From: Reyranella humidisoli
GTDB taxonomy: Bacteria; Pseudomonadota; Alphaproteobacteria; Reyranellales; Reyranellaceae
DNA: 64,000 bases
Direction: 5' to 3'
Assembly (NCBI RefSeq): GCF_019039055.1
Contig: NZ_JAHOPB010000001.1
Location: 2,046,001 to 2,110,000, forward strand
In this document: positions 51,237-60,201 of the stretch, in pieces
Position numbering within the stretch: position 1 is the first letter of the stretch
Layout: every line of letters starts with the position of its first letter
Position numbers and translations under genes: made by a program
Notes under the pieces: generated by a model
Databases searched by the model: none
What the model saw: only the letters and a program-made list of their open reading frames with translations
Told to the model about the DNA's origin: nothing

Positions 51237-53370
51237 GGCCCAGCTCGCCAAAACGGTTCAGCACGTTGAAGGTGAGCCGCGATACGTCGTTGTCGAACTT
51301 GTTGTGGGGCAGGCTGCCGCAATAGGTGATCGAGCCCACCGAAAAGACTGCGCCGCCCTTGGGCTTCTCGATATAGGTCATGTCGGCCCGGATGAGCTGC
51401 TCCAGCGTCTGCCCGGGAATGGTCGTGGTGAAGCCCAGCCGCTCCTCGTGCACGACGACGAAGTTCCTGCGGTCGTGGCCTTCCGAAGAGGCCAGCACCA
51501 CGGCGTTGAGGGGACTGCCCAGCCGATGGTCGAGCCGGTCGAGTTCGAAGCCCGCCGCGCCGCCACCCGAGAAGCCGTAGCCGCCGAACAATTCGTCCTT
51601 CACACCCTCGAACACCCAGGCATGGGTGTTGTCGCGCGCCGCCGGTGATTGCCGGTACGAGTCGCCCACGAACGTGCCCTGGCTGGAGAAGCCGATGCCG
51701 CACAGGAGGTTTGGTGCCCGGTCGGAACGGCGCCACAGGCCGCCATAGGCGCCGTCGAACGAATGGTAATATTCGCCGGGCTCGGCGGCCCAGGTGCGGA
51801 TGCCGCCCTCAGTGCGCCGCACCTCGATGGCACCCGGCACTTTCGGCGACAGCGCGACGCGCCAGTAGAAGCCGTTGCCGCCGAGATACATCAGGCGGCC
51901 GCCGGTTTCGGTATAGGCCTGCAGCGCGTCGAGCGTGCCCTCGGTGTGATACTCCGGGTGCGAGCCGGTCAGCACGACCTTGTAGGACGAGAGCAGCTCG
52001 ACGCCCTTTTCGTCGAGGTCGTGGTCGGTGATCACGTCGAAGGCGACGCCCATGCGGTCGAGCCAGCCGGTGAGATGCGTGTCGGCCGGCAGATGGCGCA
52101 GGCCCGAGCCCGCCTCGTCGTTGAAGCTGAGATAGTTCGGCCGCCAGGTCAGCAGCGGACGCAGGCGCGAGGAGTAGGCCACGCCCGATCCGTCGCGGTG
52201 ATGGTTGTAGGTCGAGAGGCCATAGTCGCGATGCTCGTCGGGATTGTGCGGATAGGCCTTCCAGTCGGCGACGCGCTTGCGGAAGGCATCGTCGTACATG
52301 CCGCGCGAGAAGTTGGAATAGACCTGATAGGTGAAGGTCGCGGCGAGGTAGCAGACCTTGGCCTGCGGCTTGCCGACCTGCGGGCGCACGACGAACGGAA
52401 TGACGTCGCGCTGCGTGCCGCAGGTGAGCTGCATGCCGTAGATGCCGCTCCTCATGTCCTTCGGGATGGTAAAGCTGAAATCGTCGAGCCAGCCGCAATC
52501 GTGCAGGTCGTCGTCGTGGAAATGGATCGCCGCGTAATGATGCGGCGCGCGGCGCCAGTCGCGCTCGGCGCCGGTCCAGGCCGAGCCCTTCATCGCGCGA
52601 GTCGGCAGGTTGACCAGCGTGCCGTGCAGGCCGTTCGGGCCGGTATCCTCGATCTCCATTGAGTCCATGCGGCGCGTGAAATCCCAGGCCGCGAAGCCCT
52701 GGATGCGTGGCGCCTCGATCTTGCCGTTGAAGCAGCGTTGCGCCGGCCGGTCGGCAGCGGCTTCCGCACCGATCATCACCGGCGCCGCGACATCCAGCGC
52801 CGGGCTGGATGCTTTGCCGGTCGCTTCGCCCTCGTCATCGGTGCCGAAGGCGCGGGACAGCGGCTGCTGGCCGACGCGCAGCGTTCCGGTCTCCGGATCG
52901 GCGCTCGCCCAGACACGATACCAGGTGCGTCCGCGCAGCTTCTTGCCGACCACGACGCGATCCTTGCCGGTCTCCAGCGCCATGCCGTCGGGCGTCAGGA
53001 CCAGCGCGAAGCCCGCGCCGGTGGCAGGATCGCGACGTGAGACGATGGTCTGCGGCCCGTCCTCGGGCAGGGTGGGCCAGATCAGCGCCTCGACCTGCAG
53101 CGATGCCGGCAGCCTCGCCTCTTTGGCCTTCTCGACCAGGCCGTAGGAGCCGGGCCATGCATGCTGGACGCGCGAGGCGAAGCGGCCGTCGAACAGTTCG
53201 GACATGTCCTCCAGCTTGGGCGGCGGACCGCCGGGATTGGGATCGCCGCGCACGATACGGACCAGCATGGCGTGATAGGGGGTGGGCCCCGCACTCGAAA
53301 CCTTGAAGGCGATTTTCTCGCCGCTGCGTACCGAGATGCGATCCGAATAGCCAATCAATCCTGCGGTCAC
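51220..53370 (-). CDS. N,N-dimethylformamidase beta-subunit-like protein
   Basis: This 716-residue protein has an N-terminal beta domain (GEKIAFKVSS, then a concanavalin-like segment) and the C-terminal domain found in the large subunit of DMFase (YLSFNDEAGSGLRHLPADTHL, LTGSHPEYHTEGTLDAL, GRLMYLGGNGFYWR). DMFase hydrolyses formamides with an unusual mononuclear iron bound by Tyr and Glu. Its small subunit is not in this window, so this may be a single-subunit amidohydrolase. GGGAGATAAAT precedes the GTG start. It is divergent from a Bug receptor gene. Confidence 0.85.
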   Translation of the reverse strand: MTAGLIGYSDRISVRSGEKIAFKVSSAGPTPYHAMLVRIVRGDPNPGGPPPKLEDMSELFDGRFASRVQHAWPGSYGLVEKAKEARLPASLQVEALIWPTLPEDGPQTIVSRRDPATGAGFALVLTPDGMALETGKDRVVVGKKLRGRTWYRVWASADPETGTLRVGQQPLSRAFGTDDEGEATGKASSPALDVAAPVMIGAEAAADRPAQRCFNGKIEAPRIQGFAAWDFTRRMDSMEIEDTGPNGLHGTLVNLPTRAMKGSAWTGAERDWRRAPHHYAAIHFHDDDLHDCGWLDDFSFTIPKDMRSGIYGMQLTCGTQRDVIPFVVRPQVGKPQAKVCYLAATFTYQVYSNFSRGMYDDAFRKRVADWKAYPHNPDEHRDYGLSTYNHHRDGSGVAYSSRLRPLLTWRPNYLSFNDEAGSGLRHLPADTHLTGWLDRMGVAFDVITDHDLDEKGVELLSSYKVVLTGSHPEYHTEGTLDALQAYTETGGRLMYLGGNGFYWRVALSPKVPGAIEVRRTEGGIRTWAAEPGEYYHSFDGAYGGLWRRSDRAPNLLCGIGFSSQGTFVGDSYRQSPAARDNTHAWVFEGVKDELFGGYGFSGGGAAGFELDRLDHRLGSPLNAVVLASSEGHDRRNFVVVHEERLGFTTTIPGQTLEQLIRADMTYIEKPKGGAVFSVGSITYCGSLPHNKFDNDVSRLTFNVLNRFGELGLKWPF

Positions 53371-53424
53371 ATTTATCTCCCAATTGCCGGGCGATATAGT
53401 CGCCCTAAATCAGGGAGCTTTGCC

Positions 53425-54426
53425 ATGACCAATAAGACAGTAGGACGCCGCAGCCTCATCGCGGGCGCCGTCGCCGTGCCTCTCGCCGCCCCGATGCTGG
53501 CCCGCCACGGGTGGGCGCAGTCCACCTATCCCAACAAGCAGGTCCGCGTGGTCGTGCCCTTCGCGCCGGGCGGAACGACCGACCTTCTGGGCCGCATCGC
53601 CTCGGCGCATCTCCAGGAAGTCTGGGGCCAGACCTTCGTGGTCGACAACAAGAGCGGCGCCGGCGGCAACGTCGGGGCCGAGATCGTCGCCAAGTCCCCG
53701 GCCGACGGCTATACGCTGCTGCTCGGCACCGTCGGCACCGCCGTCACCAACCAGTTCCTCTACAAGAACATGCCCTACGACAGCGTGAAGAGCTTCGCGC
53801 CGGTGGCGCTGTTCGGCGAGGTCGCGAACGTGCTCGCGGTGCATCCCGACATGCCGGTCAAGACCGCCAAGGAATATGTCGAATATTGTAAGAAGCAGGG
53901 TCCCAACAAGGTGAGCTTCGGCTCTCCGGCGATCGGGGGCACCGGTCACCTGGCGATGGAGTATTTCCAGTCGCTCGCGGGCTTCAAGGTCGAGCATGTC
54001 GTCTATCGCGGCAGCTCGCTGGTACTGAAGGACCTGCTGGCCGGGCACATCCCCAGCACAATGGACAACCTGCCGCCCTACCTGCCGCACATTCAGTCCG
54101 GAACCCTCCGGGCGTTGGGCGTGAGCTCGGGCAAGCGTTGGTTCGCGCTGCCGGACACGCCGACCATCGCCGAGCAGGGCTTCGCGGGCTTCGACGCCGC
54201 GCCCTGGTGGTACGTGGCCGCGCCGGCCGGCACGCCTCCGGAGATCGTGAAGAAGCTCTCGGACGAGCTGGTGAAGGCGTCCAAACAGCCGGACGTGATC
54301 AAGAAGATTCGCGACGCCGGTGCCGCCGAACTGGGCGGATCCTCGGAAGACCTCTCCAAGCACATGACCGCCGAGTACGCGAAATGGAAGAAGGTCGTCG
54401 AGGCCGCCAAGCTGGAGCCGCAATGA
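53425..54426 (+). CDS. Bug-family (TctC-like) periplasmic solute receptor
   Basis: This 333-residue receptor has a twin-arginine signal (TVGRRSLIAGAVAVPLAAPML) and the Bug motifs YPNKQVRVVVPFAPGGTTD, VDNKSGAGGNVGAE and SPADGYTLLLG. AGGGAGCTTTGCC precedes the ATG at 53425, inside a 54-bp divergent gap with the DMFase-like gene. Its stop overlaps the phosphotriesterase-like gene as ATGA, so the receptor probably imports the substrate of that hydrolase. Confidence 0.92.
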   Translation: MTNKTVGRRSLIAGAVAVPLAAPMLARHGWAQSTYPNKQVRVVVPFAPGGTTDLLGRIASAHLQEVWGQTFVVDNKSGAGGNVGAEIVAKSPADGYTLLLGTVGTAVTNQFLYKNMPYDSVKSFAPVALFGEVANVLAVHPDMPVKTAKEYVEYCKKQGPNKVSFGSPAIGGTGHLAMEYFQSLAGFKVEHVVYRGSSLVLKDLLAGHIPSTMDNLPPYLPHIQSGTLRALGVSSGKRWFALPDTPTIAEQGFAGFDAAPWWYVAAPAGTPPEIVKKLSDELVKASKQPDVIKKIRDAGAAELGGSSEDLSKHMTAEYAKWKKVVEAAKLEPQ

Positions 54427-55466
54427 GCCGCCCCGACCTGAAGGGAAAGATCCAGACCGTTCTCGGGCCGATCGAGCCCGGGAAGCTGGGGCGCACGCTG
54501 ATGCACGAGCATGTGCTGTGCGACATCCGCCCGCCCGGCACGCGCTCCGACAACGATCTCGGCCCCGAGATCACGCTGGAGAATACCTGGCAGATCAACT
54601 ACGGCCGCGGCATCAAGCGCGCCGGCCGCAAGTACATGCTCGACCTCGAGGACATCGCCACCCGCGAGGTGGCGATGATGAAGCACGAGGGCGGCGACGC
54701 CATCGTCGAACTGTCGTGCGGCGGCCTCTCGCCCGATCCGAATGGCTTGCGCCGCATCGCCGCCGGCACGGGCGTCCATCTCGTGATGGGCTGCGGCTAT
54801 TACGTGAACGACTACCAGGATCCGAAGAACCACGATCGCTCGGTCGAGGACTTCGCCGCCGAGATGATCGGCCAGATCCACGACGGCGCCTGGGGCACCG
54901 ACGTCTGCGCCGGCATGATCGGCGAGATCGGCTGCCAGTCGCCGTGGACCGACACCGAGAAGCGCGTGATGCGGGGCGCGTTCATCGCCGCGACCGAGAC
55001 CGGTGCCGCGATCAACGTCCATCCCGGGCGCGACCCCGACCAGCCTCAGGAGATCGCGGATTTCGCGAAAGCCGCGGGGTTCCCGACCGAGCGCATCGTC
55101 ATCAGCCACATCGACCGCACCGTCTTCGACGAGCCGCGCCTGCTGAAGCTGGCCGAATCGGGCGTGACGGTGGAGTTCGACCTGTTCGGCCAGGAGTCGA
55201 GCTATTACGGCCTGTCGGACATCGACATGCCCAACGATGCGACGCGGCTCCGGTTGATCCGCGCGCTGATCGAGGCGGGCCATCTCGAGCGCGTCGTGAT
55301 CAGCCACGACATCTGCTACCGCACGCGCCTCGCCAGCTTCGGCGGCCACGGCTATGGCCATATCTTCCGCAACGTCGTGCCGATGATGAAGAAGCGCGGC
55401 TACAGCGAGGCCGAGATCGACGCCATCCTGGTCGGCAATCCGCGGCGGCTGCTGACGTTCTTGTGA
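54423..55466 (+). CDS. Phosphotriesterase-family metal hydrolase
   Basis: This 347-residue TIM-barrel enzyme shows the two-metal site: His28-x-His30 (MHEHV), a bridging residue in MIGEIGC, then His in NVHPGRD, His in ISHIDRT and Asp in ISHDICY. The bridge is Glu rather than the carbamylated Lys of true phosphotriesterase, as in the E. coli homology protein (PHP), so lactonase or ester hydrolysis is more likely than organophosphate cleavage. It is translationally coupled to the Bug receptor gene. Confidence 0.9.
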   Translation: MSRPDLKGKIQTVLGPIEPGKLGRTLMHEHVLCDIRPPGTRSDNDLGPEITLENTWQINYGRGIKRAGRKYMLDLEDIATREVAMMKHEGGDAIVELSCGGLSPDPNGLRRIAAGTGVHLVMGCGYYVNDYQDPKNHDRSVEDFAAEMIGQIHDGAWGTDVCAGMIGEIGCQSPWTDTEKRVMRGAFIAATETGAAINVHPGRDPDQPQEIADFAKAAGFPTERIVISHIDRTVFDEPRLLKLAESGVTVEFDLFGQESSYYGLSDIDMPNDATRLRLIRALIEAGHLERVVISHDICYRTRLASFGGHGYGHIFRNVVPMMKKRGYSEAEIDAILVGNPRRLLTFL

Positions 55467-55481
55467 GGAGAGAAAGCGAAG

Positions 55482-55584
55482 GGTCCCTCACTTCGTTCGG
55501 GATGACAATTTTGTTGAGATCGGCGCAGTGCGCTGATGCAAGAAAGGGTGTCATCCCGAACGAAGTGAGGGACCTTTTTCTTTT
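55482..55584. repeat. Palindromic intergenic element with terminator T-run
   Basis: Perfect 26-bp arms (55482-55507 and 55549-55574; GTCCCTCACTTCGTTCGGGA type) flank a 41-bp middle. TTTTTCTTTT follows the right arm (55575-55584), so on the plus strand it can terminate the phosphotriesterase operon. It is a sister of the element at 48042-48141, in the opposite orientation. Confidence 0.9.
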
Positions 55585-55588
55585 ATGA

Positions 55589-56134
55589 TCAGAACGTCAG
55601 CGGATACTCCGCTTCGGCCGTGTAGATCGGTCCGCCGCGGCCGGTGCGGCTCGAATAGAGTGTGAAGTGCTCGGCCACCCAGGGCTCCAGGCGGAAAGTC
55701 CCGTGGCTCGCCATGAATTGCGCGATGTGATGGCCGGTCTCGGCACCGACGGGGAAACGCGCCAGGGTCACGTGCGGGCGGTACTTGCGGCGTTCGACCT
55801 CGATGCCGCAGTTGCGCGCGACTGCCGTTACTTTCTGCTGCAGCCAGTCGAGTCGCTCGCTGCGTTCGACCAGGGCGACCAGCGCGCGGGGTTGCTTGCC
55901 GCTGCTGAACTGGTCGACGCCGGCGATCGTCACGGAAAAGGGCGGGCCGGCGATGTCAGCGAGCTCCTCCTCGAAGTCGCGCATCGTGCCGCCCTGAACC
56001 TCGCCCGCGAAGCACAACGTGACGTGCAGATTCTCCTGCGGTACCCACCGCGCATCGGGCACGCCCGACTGCAGCGCCGACAGCGCGTCGGCGATCTCGT
56101 CAGGGACGGGCAGGGCGACGAACAGACGCGGCAT
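55589..56134 (-). CDS. thpR: RNA 2',3'-cyclic phosphodiesterase
   Basis: This 181-residue protein of the 2H phosphoesterase superfamily has both His-x-Thr motifs: HVTLCF and HVTLAR, about 85 residues apart. It opens 2',3'-cyclic phosphates on RNA (also called LigT). The ATG at 56134 is used; a TTG two codons upstream is also open. The start lies inside the 3' end of the esterase gene, a 35-base overlap, so the two are likely co-translated. Confidence 0.9.
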   Translation of the reverse strand: MPRLFVALPVPDEIADALSALQSGVPDARWVPQENLHVTLCFAGEVQGGTMRDFEEELADIAGPPFSVTIAGVDQFSSGKQPRALVALVERSERLDWLQQKVTAVARNCGIEVERRKYRPHVTLARFPVGAETGHHIAQFMASHGTFRLEPWVAEHFTLYSSRTGRGGPIYTAEAEYPLTF

Positions 56135-56807
56135 CGTCAAGATTCTTCGTCACGAAGGGCAGGATGCGCTCGACGATGACGTCGACTCCCTTGGCGTTGG
56201 GATGGATCCCGTCGGGCTGGTTGAGCGCGGGATCCTGAGCCACGCCGTCGAGGAAGAAGGGATAGAGCGGCACGCCGTGTTTGTCGGCGAGCTTCTTGTA
56301 GAGGCCGTCGAACTGCTGGACGTACTCGGAGCCGAAGTTGCGCGGCGCCAGCATGCCGACCAGCCAGACCGTGGCGCCGGCCTGCTTCAGCTTGCCGACG
56401 ATGGCGTCGAGATTGCGCTCGGTCGCGCCCGGATCGAGGGCGCGCAGCATGTCGTTGCCGCCCAGTTCGACCATCACGATGTCGGGCTTGTCGGCCATCA
56501 TCCAGTCGATCCGCTCCAGTCCGCCGGCCGTCGTGTCTCCCGAGACGCCGTGGTTGATGACGGTGACGTTGCGGCCTTTGTCCTTGAGCGCCGCCTGCAG
56601 CCGCGTGGGGAACGCCTGCGCGGGTGCGAGCCCATAACCCGCCGCCAGGCTGTCTCCCAGGATCGCGAGCTTCACCGGCTCGGTTTGTGCATGCACCGTT
56701 GCGGCACCCGTCGCGACCGCAAGGGACAGGACAATCGCCAGGAACGCCGCGATCCGTGAATTGACCGCTGCCGTAAAACCACCATATCGAGTTTGCAGTT
56801 TCATCAT
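56100..56807 (-). CDS. tesA: TesA-like arylesterase/thioesterase (SGNH)
   Basis: This 235-residue exported enzyme has a signal segment (NSRIAAFLAIVLSLAVATGAAT) and the SGNH blocks ILGDSLAAGYGLAP, GVSGDTTAGG, ELGGNDMLRALDP and DGIHPNAKG. It cleaves acyl esters or thioesters in the periplasm. It lies back-to-back with the YbbA-like ABC genes, 19 bases apart, an arrangement also seen in E. coli (tesA-ybbA-ybbP). Two adjacent ATGs (56807, 56804) are possible starts. Confidence 0.9.
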   Translation of the reverse strand: MMKLQTRYGGFTAAVNSRIAAFLAIVLSLAVATGAATVHAQTEPVKLAILGDSLAAGYGLAPAQAFPTRLQAALKDKGRNVTVINHGVSGDTTAGGLERIDWMMADKPDIVMVELGGNDMLRALDPGATERNLDAIVGKLKQAGATVWLVGMLAPRNFGSEYVQQFDGLYKKLADKHGVPLYPFFLDGVAQDPALNQPDGIHPNAKGVDVIVERILPFVTKNLDDAASVRRPARP

Positions 56808-56826
56808 ACCTGTCCCAGGAGCCCGC

Positions 56827-57534
56827 TTGGCCGAGCCGCTTCCCATCGTTCGCTTGACCGACGTGCATCTCGACATGGCGAGTGACGCAGGCACGGTCAA
56901 TATCCTGCGTGGCATCACTCTCGACATCGCAGCCGGCGAGATTGCGGCGGTGGTGGGTCCTTCGGGTGCCGGCAAGTCGAGCCTGATGATGGTGGCCGGC
57001 GGGCTCGAGCGCGCCACCTCCGGTCGGGTCGAGGTCGTGGGCAAGGACATGGGCCCGATGGGCGATGACGACCGGGCGCGGCTGCGGCGCGATCATATCG
57101 GCATCGTCTTCCAGGGCTTCCATCTCATTCCGACCATGACGGCGCACGAGAACGTGGCGCTGCCGCTGGAGTTCGCCGGGCGCTCCGACGCCTTCGAACA
57201 GGCCGAAGCCGCGCTGAAACGCGTCGGCCTCGGCCATCGCATCGGCCACTATCCGGCGCAACTCTCGGGCGGCGAGCAGCAGCGCGTGGCCGTGGCCCGG
57301 GCCTTCGTCGGCCGGCCGAAACTCATGCTGGCCGACGAGCCGACCGGCAATCTCGACGGCGCCACCGGCAAGCAGGTGATGGATCTGCTGTTCGAGGTGG
57401 CGCGAACCGACAACACGACCCTGATCCTGATCACCCACGACATGGGCCTGGCCGAGCGCTGCGACCGCGTGCTGCGCATCGCCGACGGCCTTCTGGTCGC
57501 CGACGACCGCCCGCGCGCGCTCGCCGCCCAGTGA
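56827..57534 (+). CDS. ybbA: ABC transporter ATPase, YbbA/LolD type
   Basis: This 235-residue ATPase has Walker A GPSGAGKSS, signature LSGGEQQRVAVARAF and Walker B LMLADEPTGNLDG. The family energises MacB/YbbP-type mechanotransmission rather than simple transport. No ATG suits; a TTG at 56827 with AGGAG six bases upstream (AGGAGCCCGC) fits the protein start. The permease gene follows 10 bases after the stop. Confidence 0.9.
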   Translation: MAEPLPIVRLTDVHLDMASDAGTVNILRGITLDIAAGEIAAVVGPSGAGKSSLMMVAGGLERATSGRVEVVGKDMGPMGDDDRARLRRDHIGIVFQGFHLIPTMTAHENVALPLEFAGRSDAFEQAEAALKRVGLGHRIGHYPAQLSGGEQQRVAVARAFVGRPKLMLADEPTGNLDGATGKQVMDLLFEVARTDNTTLILITHDMGLAERCDRVLRIADGLLVADDRPRALAAQ

Positions 57535-57544
57535 CAGCCGGATC

Positions 57545-60064
57545 ATGAGCCTCGCCTTCCGCCTCGCCCGCCGCGAGATGCGCAGCGGCCTCGGTGGCTT
57601 CCGGCTGTTCATCGCCTGCCTGGCGCTGGGTGTCGGCGCCATCGCCGCGATCCTGTCCTTCAGCCGCGCCGTAGAAGAGGGTCTGCGCGCCGACGCCCGC
57701 GAGATCCTGGGCGGCGATGTCGCGATCTCGCTGCTCTATCGCGAGGCCACGCCGGAGCAGATGGCGTTCATGCGGGAGCAGGGCCAGATGGTGCGCTGGC
57801 TCGACAGCCGCGCGATGGCACGTCCGACCAAGTCCGACGGCCGGCCGACGCTGGTGCAGCTCAAGGCGGTCGAGCCGGCCTATCCGCTCTACGGCAAGAT
57901 CGAACTGGCCGATGGCGGCACGCTGGCGAACGCGATGGGCAAGCGCGACGGAATCTGGGGCGCCGCCGTCGAGGAATCGGCGCTGCGCCGCATGAACATG
58001 GCGCCCGGCGACATGCTGCGGATCGGCGACGTGGCCGTCGAGGTTCGCGGCATCATCGCCCGCGAGCCCGACCGCGGCCTCAATGCCTTCGCGAGCCTCG
58101 GCCCGCGCCTGATGATCCCGCTGGACGCCGCCGTCGAATCGGGATTGGTGCAGCCCGGAAGCCTGCTCACCTGGGAATATCGCTTGCGCCTGCCTCCCGG
58201 CCGGTCGGATCGCGCGGTCATCGAGGCCCTGAAGGCGCGCTTTCCCGATGCCGGCTGGCGGGTGAGGGGCCTCGCCGATGCCGGCGGGGGCATCCGCTTC
58301 TGGCTCGATCGCCTGACGCAGTTCATCGGCCTGATCGGCCTCGCCTCGCTGCTGGTCGGCGGCGTGGGCGTGGGCAATGCCGTTTCGAGCTTCCTCGCGG
58401 CCCGCCTGCGGACCATCGCCACCCTGAAATGCATGGGCGCGCCGGAGCGGCTGGTCTTCGCCACCTATTTCATACAGCTCGCCGCCCTGACGGCGCTGGG
58501 CGTCGGGATCGGGCTGGTGATCGGCGCGGCGCTGCCGTTCGTCGCCCAATCGATGATCGCCGACGTCCTGCCGGTGCGCGCGCGCGTCGCCCTCTACGCC
58601 GGGCCGCTGGCGACCGCTGCCGGATTCGGCCTGCTCGTCTCGCTGCTGTTCGCGCTGGTGCCGTTGATGCAGGCGCGCAGCGTGTCGGCCGCGACGCTGA
58701 TGCGCGGCGCCGTGGTGCAGCAGGGCGGCCGGCTGGCCTGGCGCGACGCGCTGGTGATCGCCGCCGTGGCCATGGCGCTCGCAGCCTTCACCGTCTTCAC
58801 CGCCGACAGCCGCCGCATCGCGGCCTATTTCGTGCTGGGCTCGGTCGGTGCGTTCATCGCCTTCCCGCTGCTGGCCCGGCTGCTGATGCTGGCCGCGGCC
58901 AGGATCGGCAAGCCGAAGTATGCGGCGCTCCGTCTGGCGCTGGCCAACCTGCACCGGCCGGGCGCGCCGACGCCGATCGTCATGCTCTCGCTGGGGCTCG
59001 GCCTCACCGTGCTGGTGGCCACGGCCCTGATCGAGGGCAATCTGCGCGAGCAGTTGACGCAACGCATCCCCGGGGACGCCCCGGCCTTCTTCTTCGTCGA
59101 CATCCAGTCGAGCCAGATGCCGGCCTTCGAAAAGGCCATCGCCGCCATTCCGGGCGCCGGTGCTCTCGACAAGGTACCGTCGCTGCGCGGCCGCATCGTC
59201 AAGATCGGCGGCAAGCCGATCGGCGAGGTTGCCGTGCCTTCCGATGCGCGCTGGGCGGTCGAGGGCGATCGCGGCGTGACCTATTCCGCGACGCCGCCCG
59301 AGGGGTCCCGGATCGTGGAGGGCGAGTGGTGGCCGCCCGACTATCGGGGGCCGCAGCTCATTTCCTTCGACGAGAACCTCGCGAAGCAGTTCGGGCTGGG
59401 ACTGGGCGATACGATCACGGTGAACATTCTCGGCCGCGACATCGAGGCCAAGATCGCCTCGCTGCGACGCATCGTATGGACGACGCTCTCCATCAACTTC
59501 GTGTTCGTCTATTCGCCCGGCACGCTCGACAAGGCACCGCACACCTTCCTTGCCACGGTGAAGTCGACGCCCGATGCGGAGGACGCGATCTTCAAGGCGG
59601 TCACCGACCAGTTCCCCAACGTCACCGTGGTGCGCATCCGCGACGCCATCGAGACCGCCGCCGGCGTGCTGGGCAATATCGGCCTGGCCAGCCGGGTCAT
59701 CGGCTTCCTCAGCATCCTGGCGGGCGTACTGGTGCTGGCGGGGGCGATGCTCGCCACCCAGCGCCGGCGCGTCCACGAGGCCGTGGTCATGAAGGTCCTG
59801 GGCGCGACCCGGGCCCGCATCGCCGGGACCTTCGCCTGGGAGTTCGCCTTCCTCGGCCTCGCGACCGCCGTGGCGGCCCTGGGCGTCGGCACGCTGGCGG
59901 CCTATCTGGTGGTCCGCCGCCTGATGAACCTCGAATGGACGTTCCTGCCGACGGTGGCCGTGGCGGTTGCGCTGGGGGCCATGGCGCTCACCCTGGCGTT
60001 CGGGCTGGCGGGAACTTTGGCGGCATTGCGGCAAAGACCCCTTGCCTTGTTGCGCAACGAGTGA
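57545..60064 (+). CDS. ybbP: YbbP-like ABC transporter permease (FtsX/MacB fold)
   Basis: This 839-residue membrane protein has an N-terminal helix (FRLFIACLALGVGAIAAILSF), a periplasmic domain, a cluster of helices around residues 250-480, a second periplasmic domain and a C-terminal FtsX domain of three helices (GFLSILAGVLVLAGAMLATQRRRVHEAVVMK). The EAVVMKVLGATRARI segment contacts the ATPase. With YbbA it probably extracts or handles a hydrophobic compound at the outer face of the inner membrane; TesA may use the same substrate. Confidence 0.9.
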   Translation: MSLAFRLARREMRSGLGGFRLFIACLALGVGAIAAILSFSRAVEEGLRADAREILGGDVAISLLYREATPEQMAFMREQGQMVRWLDSRAMARPTKSDGRPTLVQLKAVEPAYPLYGKIELADGGTLANAMGKRDGIWGAAVEESALRRMNMAPGDMLRIGDVAVEVRGIIAREPDRGLNAFASLGPRLMIPLDAAVESGLVQPGSLLTWEYRLRLPPGRSDRAVIEALKARFPDAGWRVRGLADAGGGIRFWLDRLTQFIGLIGLASLLVGGVGVGNAVSSFLAARLRTIATLKCMGAPERLVFATYFIQLAALTALGVGIGLVIGAALPFVAQSMIADVLPVRARVALYAGPLATAAGFGLLVSLLFALVPLMQARSVSAATLMRGAVVQQGGRLAWRDALVIAAVAMALAAFTVFTADSRRIAAYFVLGSVGAFIAFPLLARLLMLAAARIGKPKYAALRLALANLHRPGAPTPIVMLSLGLGLTVLVATALIEGNLREQLTQRIPGDAPAFFFVDIQSSQMPAFEKAIAAIPGAGALDKVPSLRGRIVKIGGKPIGEVAVPSDARWAVEGDRGVTYSATPPEGSRIVEGEWWPPDYRGPQLISFDENLAKQFGLGLGDTITVNILGRDIEAKIASLRRIVWTTLSINFVFVYSPGTLDKAPHTFLATVKSTPDAEDAIFKAVTDQFPNVTVVRIRDAIETAAGVLGNIGLASRVIGFLSILAGVLVLAGAMLATQRRRVHEAVVMKVLGATRARIAGTFAWEFAFLGLATAVAALGVGTLAAYLVVRRLMNLEWTFLPTVAVAVALGAMALTLAFGLAGTLAALRQRPLALLRNE

Positions 60065-60157
60065 GCTAATTATTCCCCGGAACGGGTCCAAATTGGAATC
60101 CCGCTGGGGTGTCTTGGCTATTGATTCAGTCGCGCTGCGACCCCAGATTATCCGTCG

Positions 60158-60184
60158 AAGGGGCTCGGCAAACGAGGCCCCCTT
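60158..60184 (+). other. Hairpin in the leader of the Bax-inhibitor-1 gene
   Basis: AAGGGG-CTCG and CGAG-GCCCCCTT can pair with one or two bulged bases around a GCAAA loop. It ends two bases before GGAGGC, the ribosome site region. It could end the ybbP transcript or form part of the 5' leader of the next gene. No T run follows. Confidence 0.35.
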
Positions 60185-60201
60185 GGAGGCTTGAAAACCA
60201 A

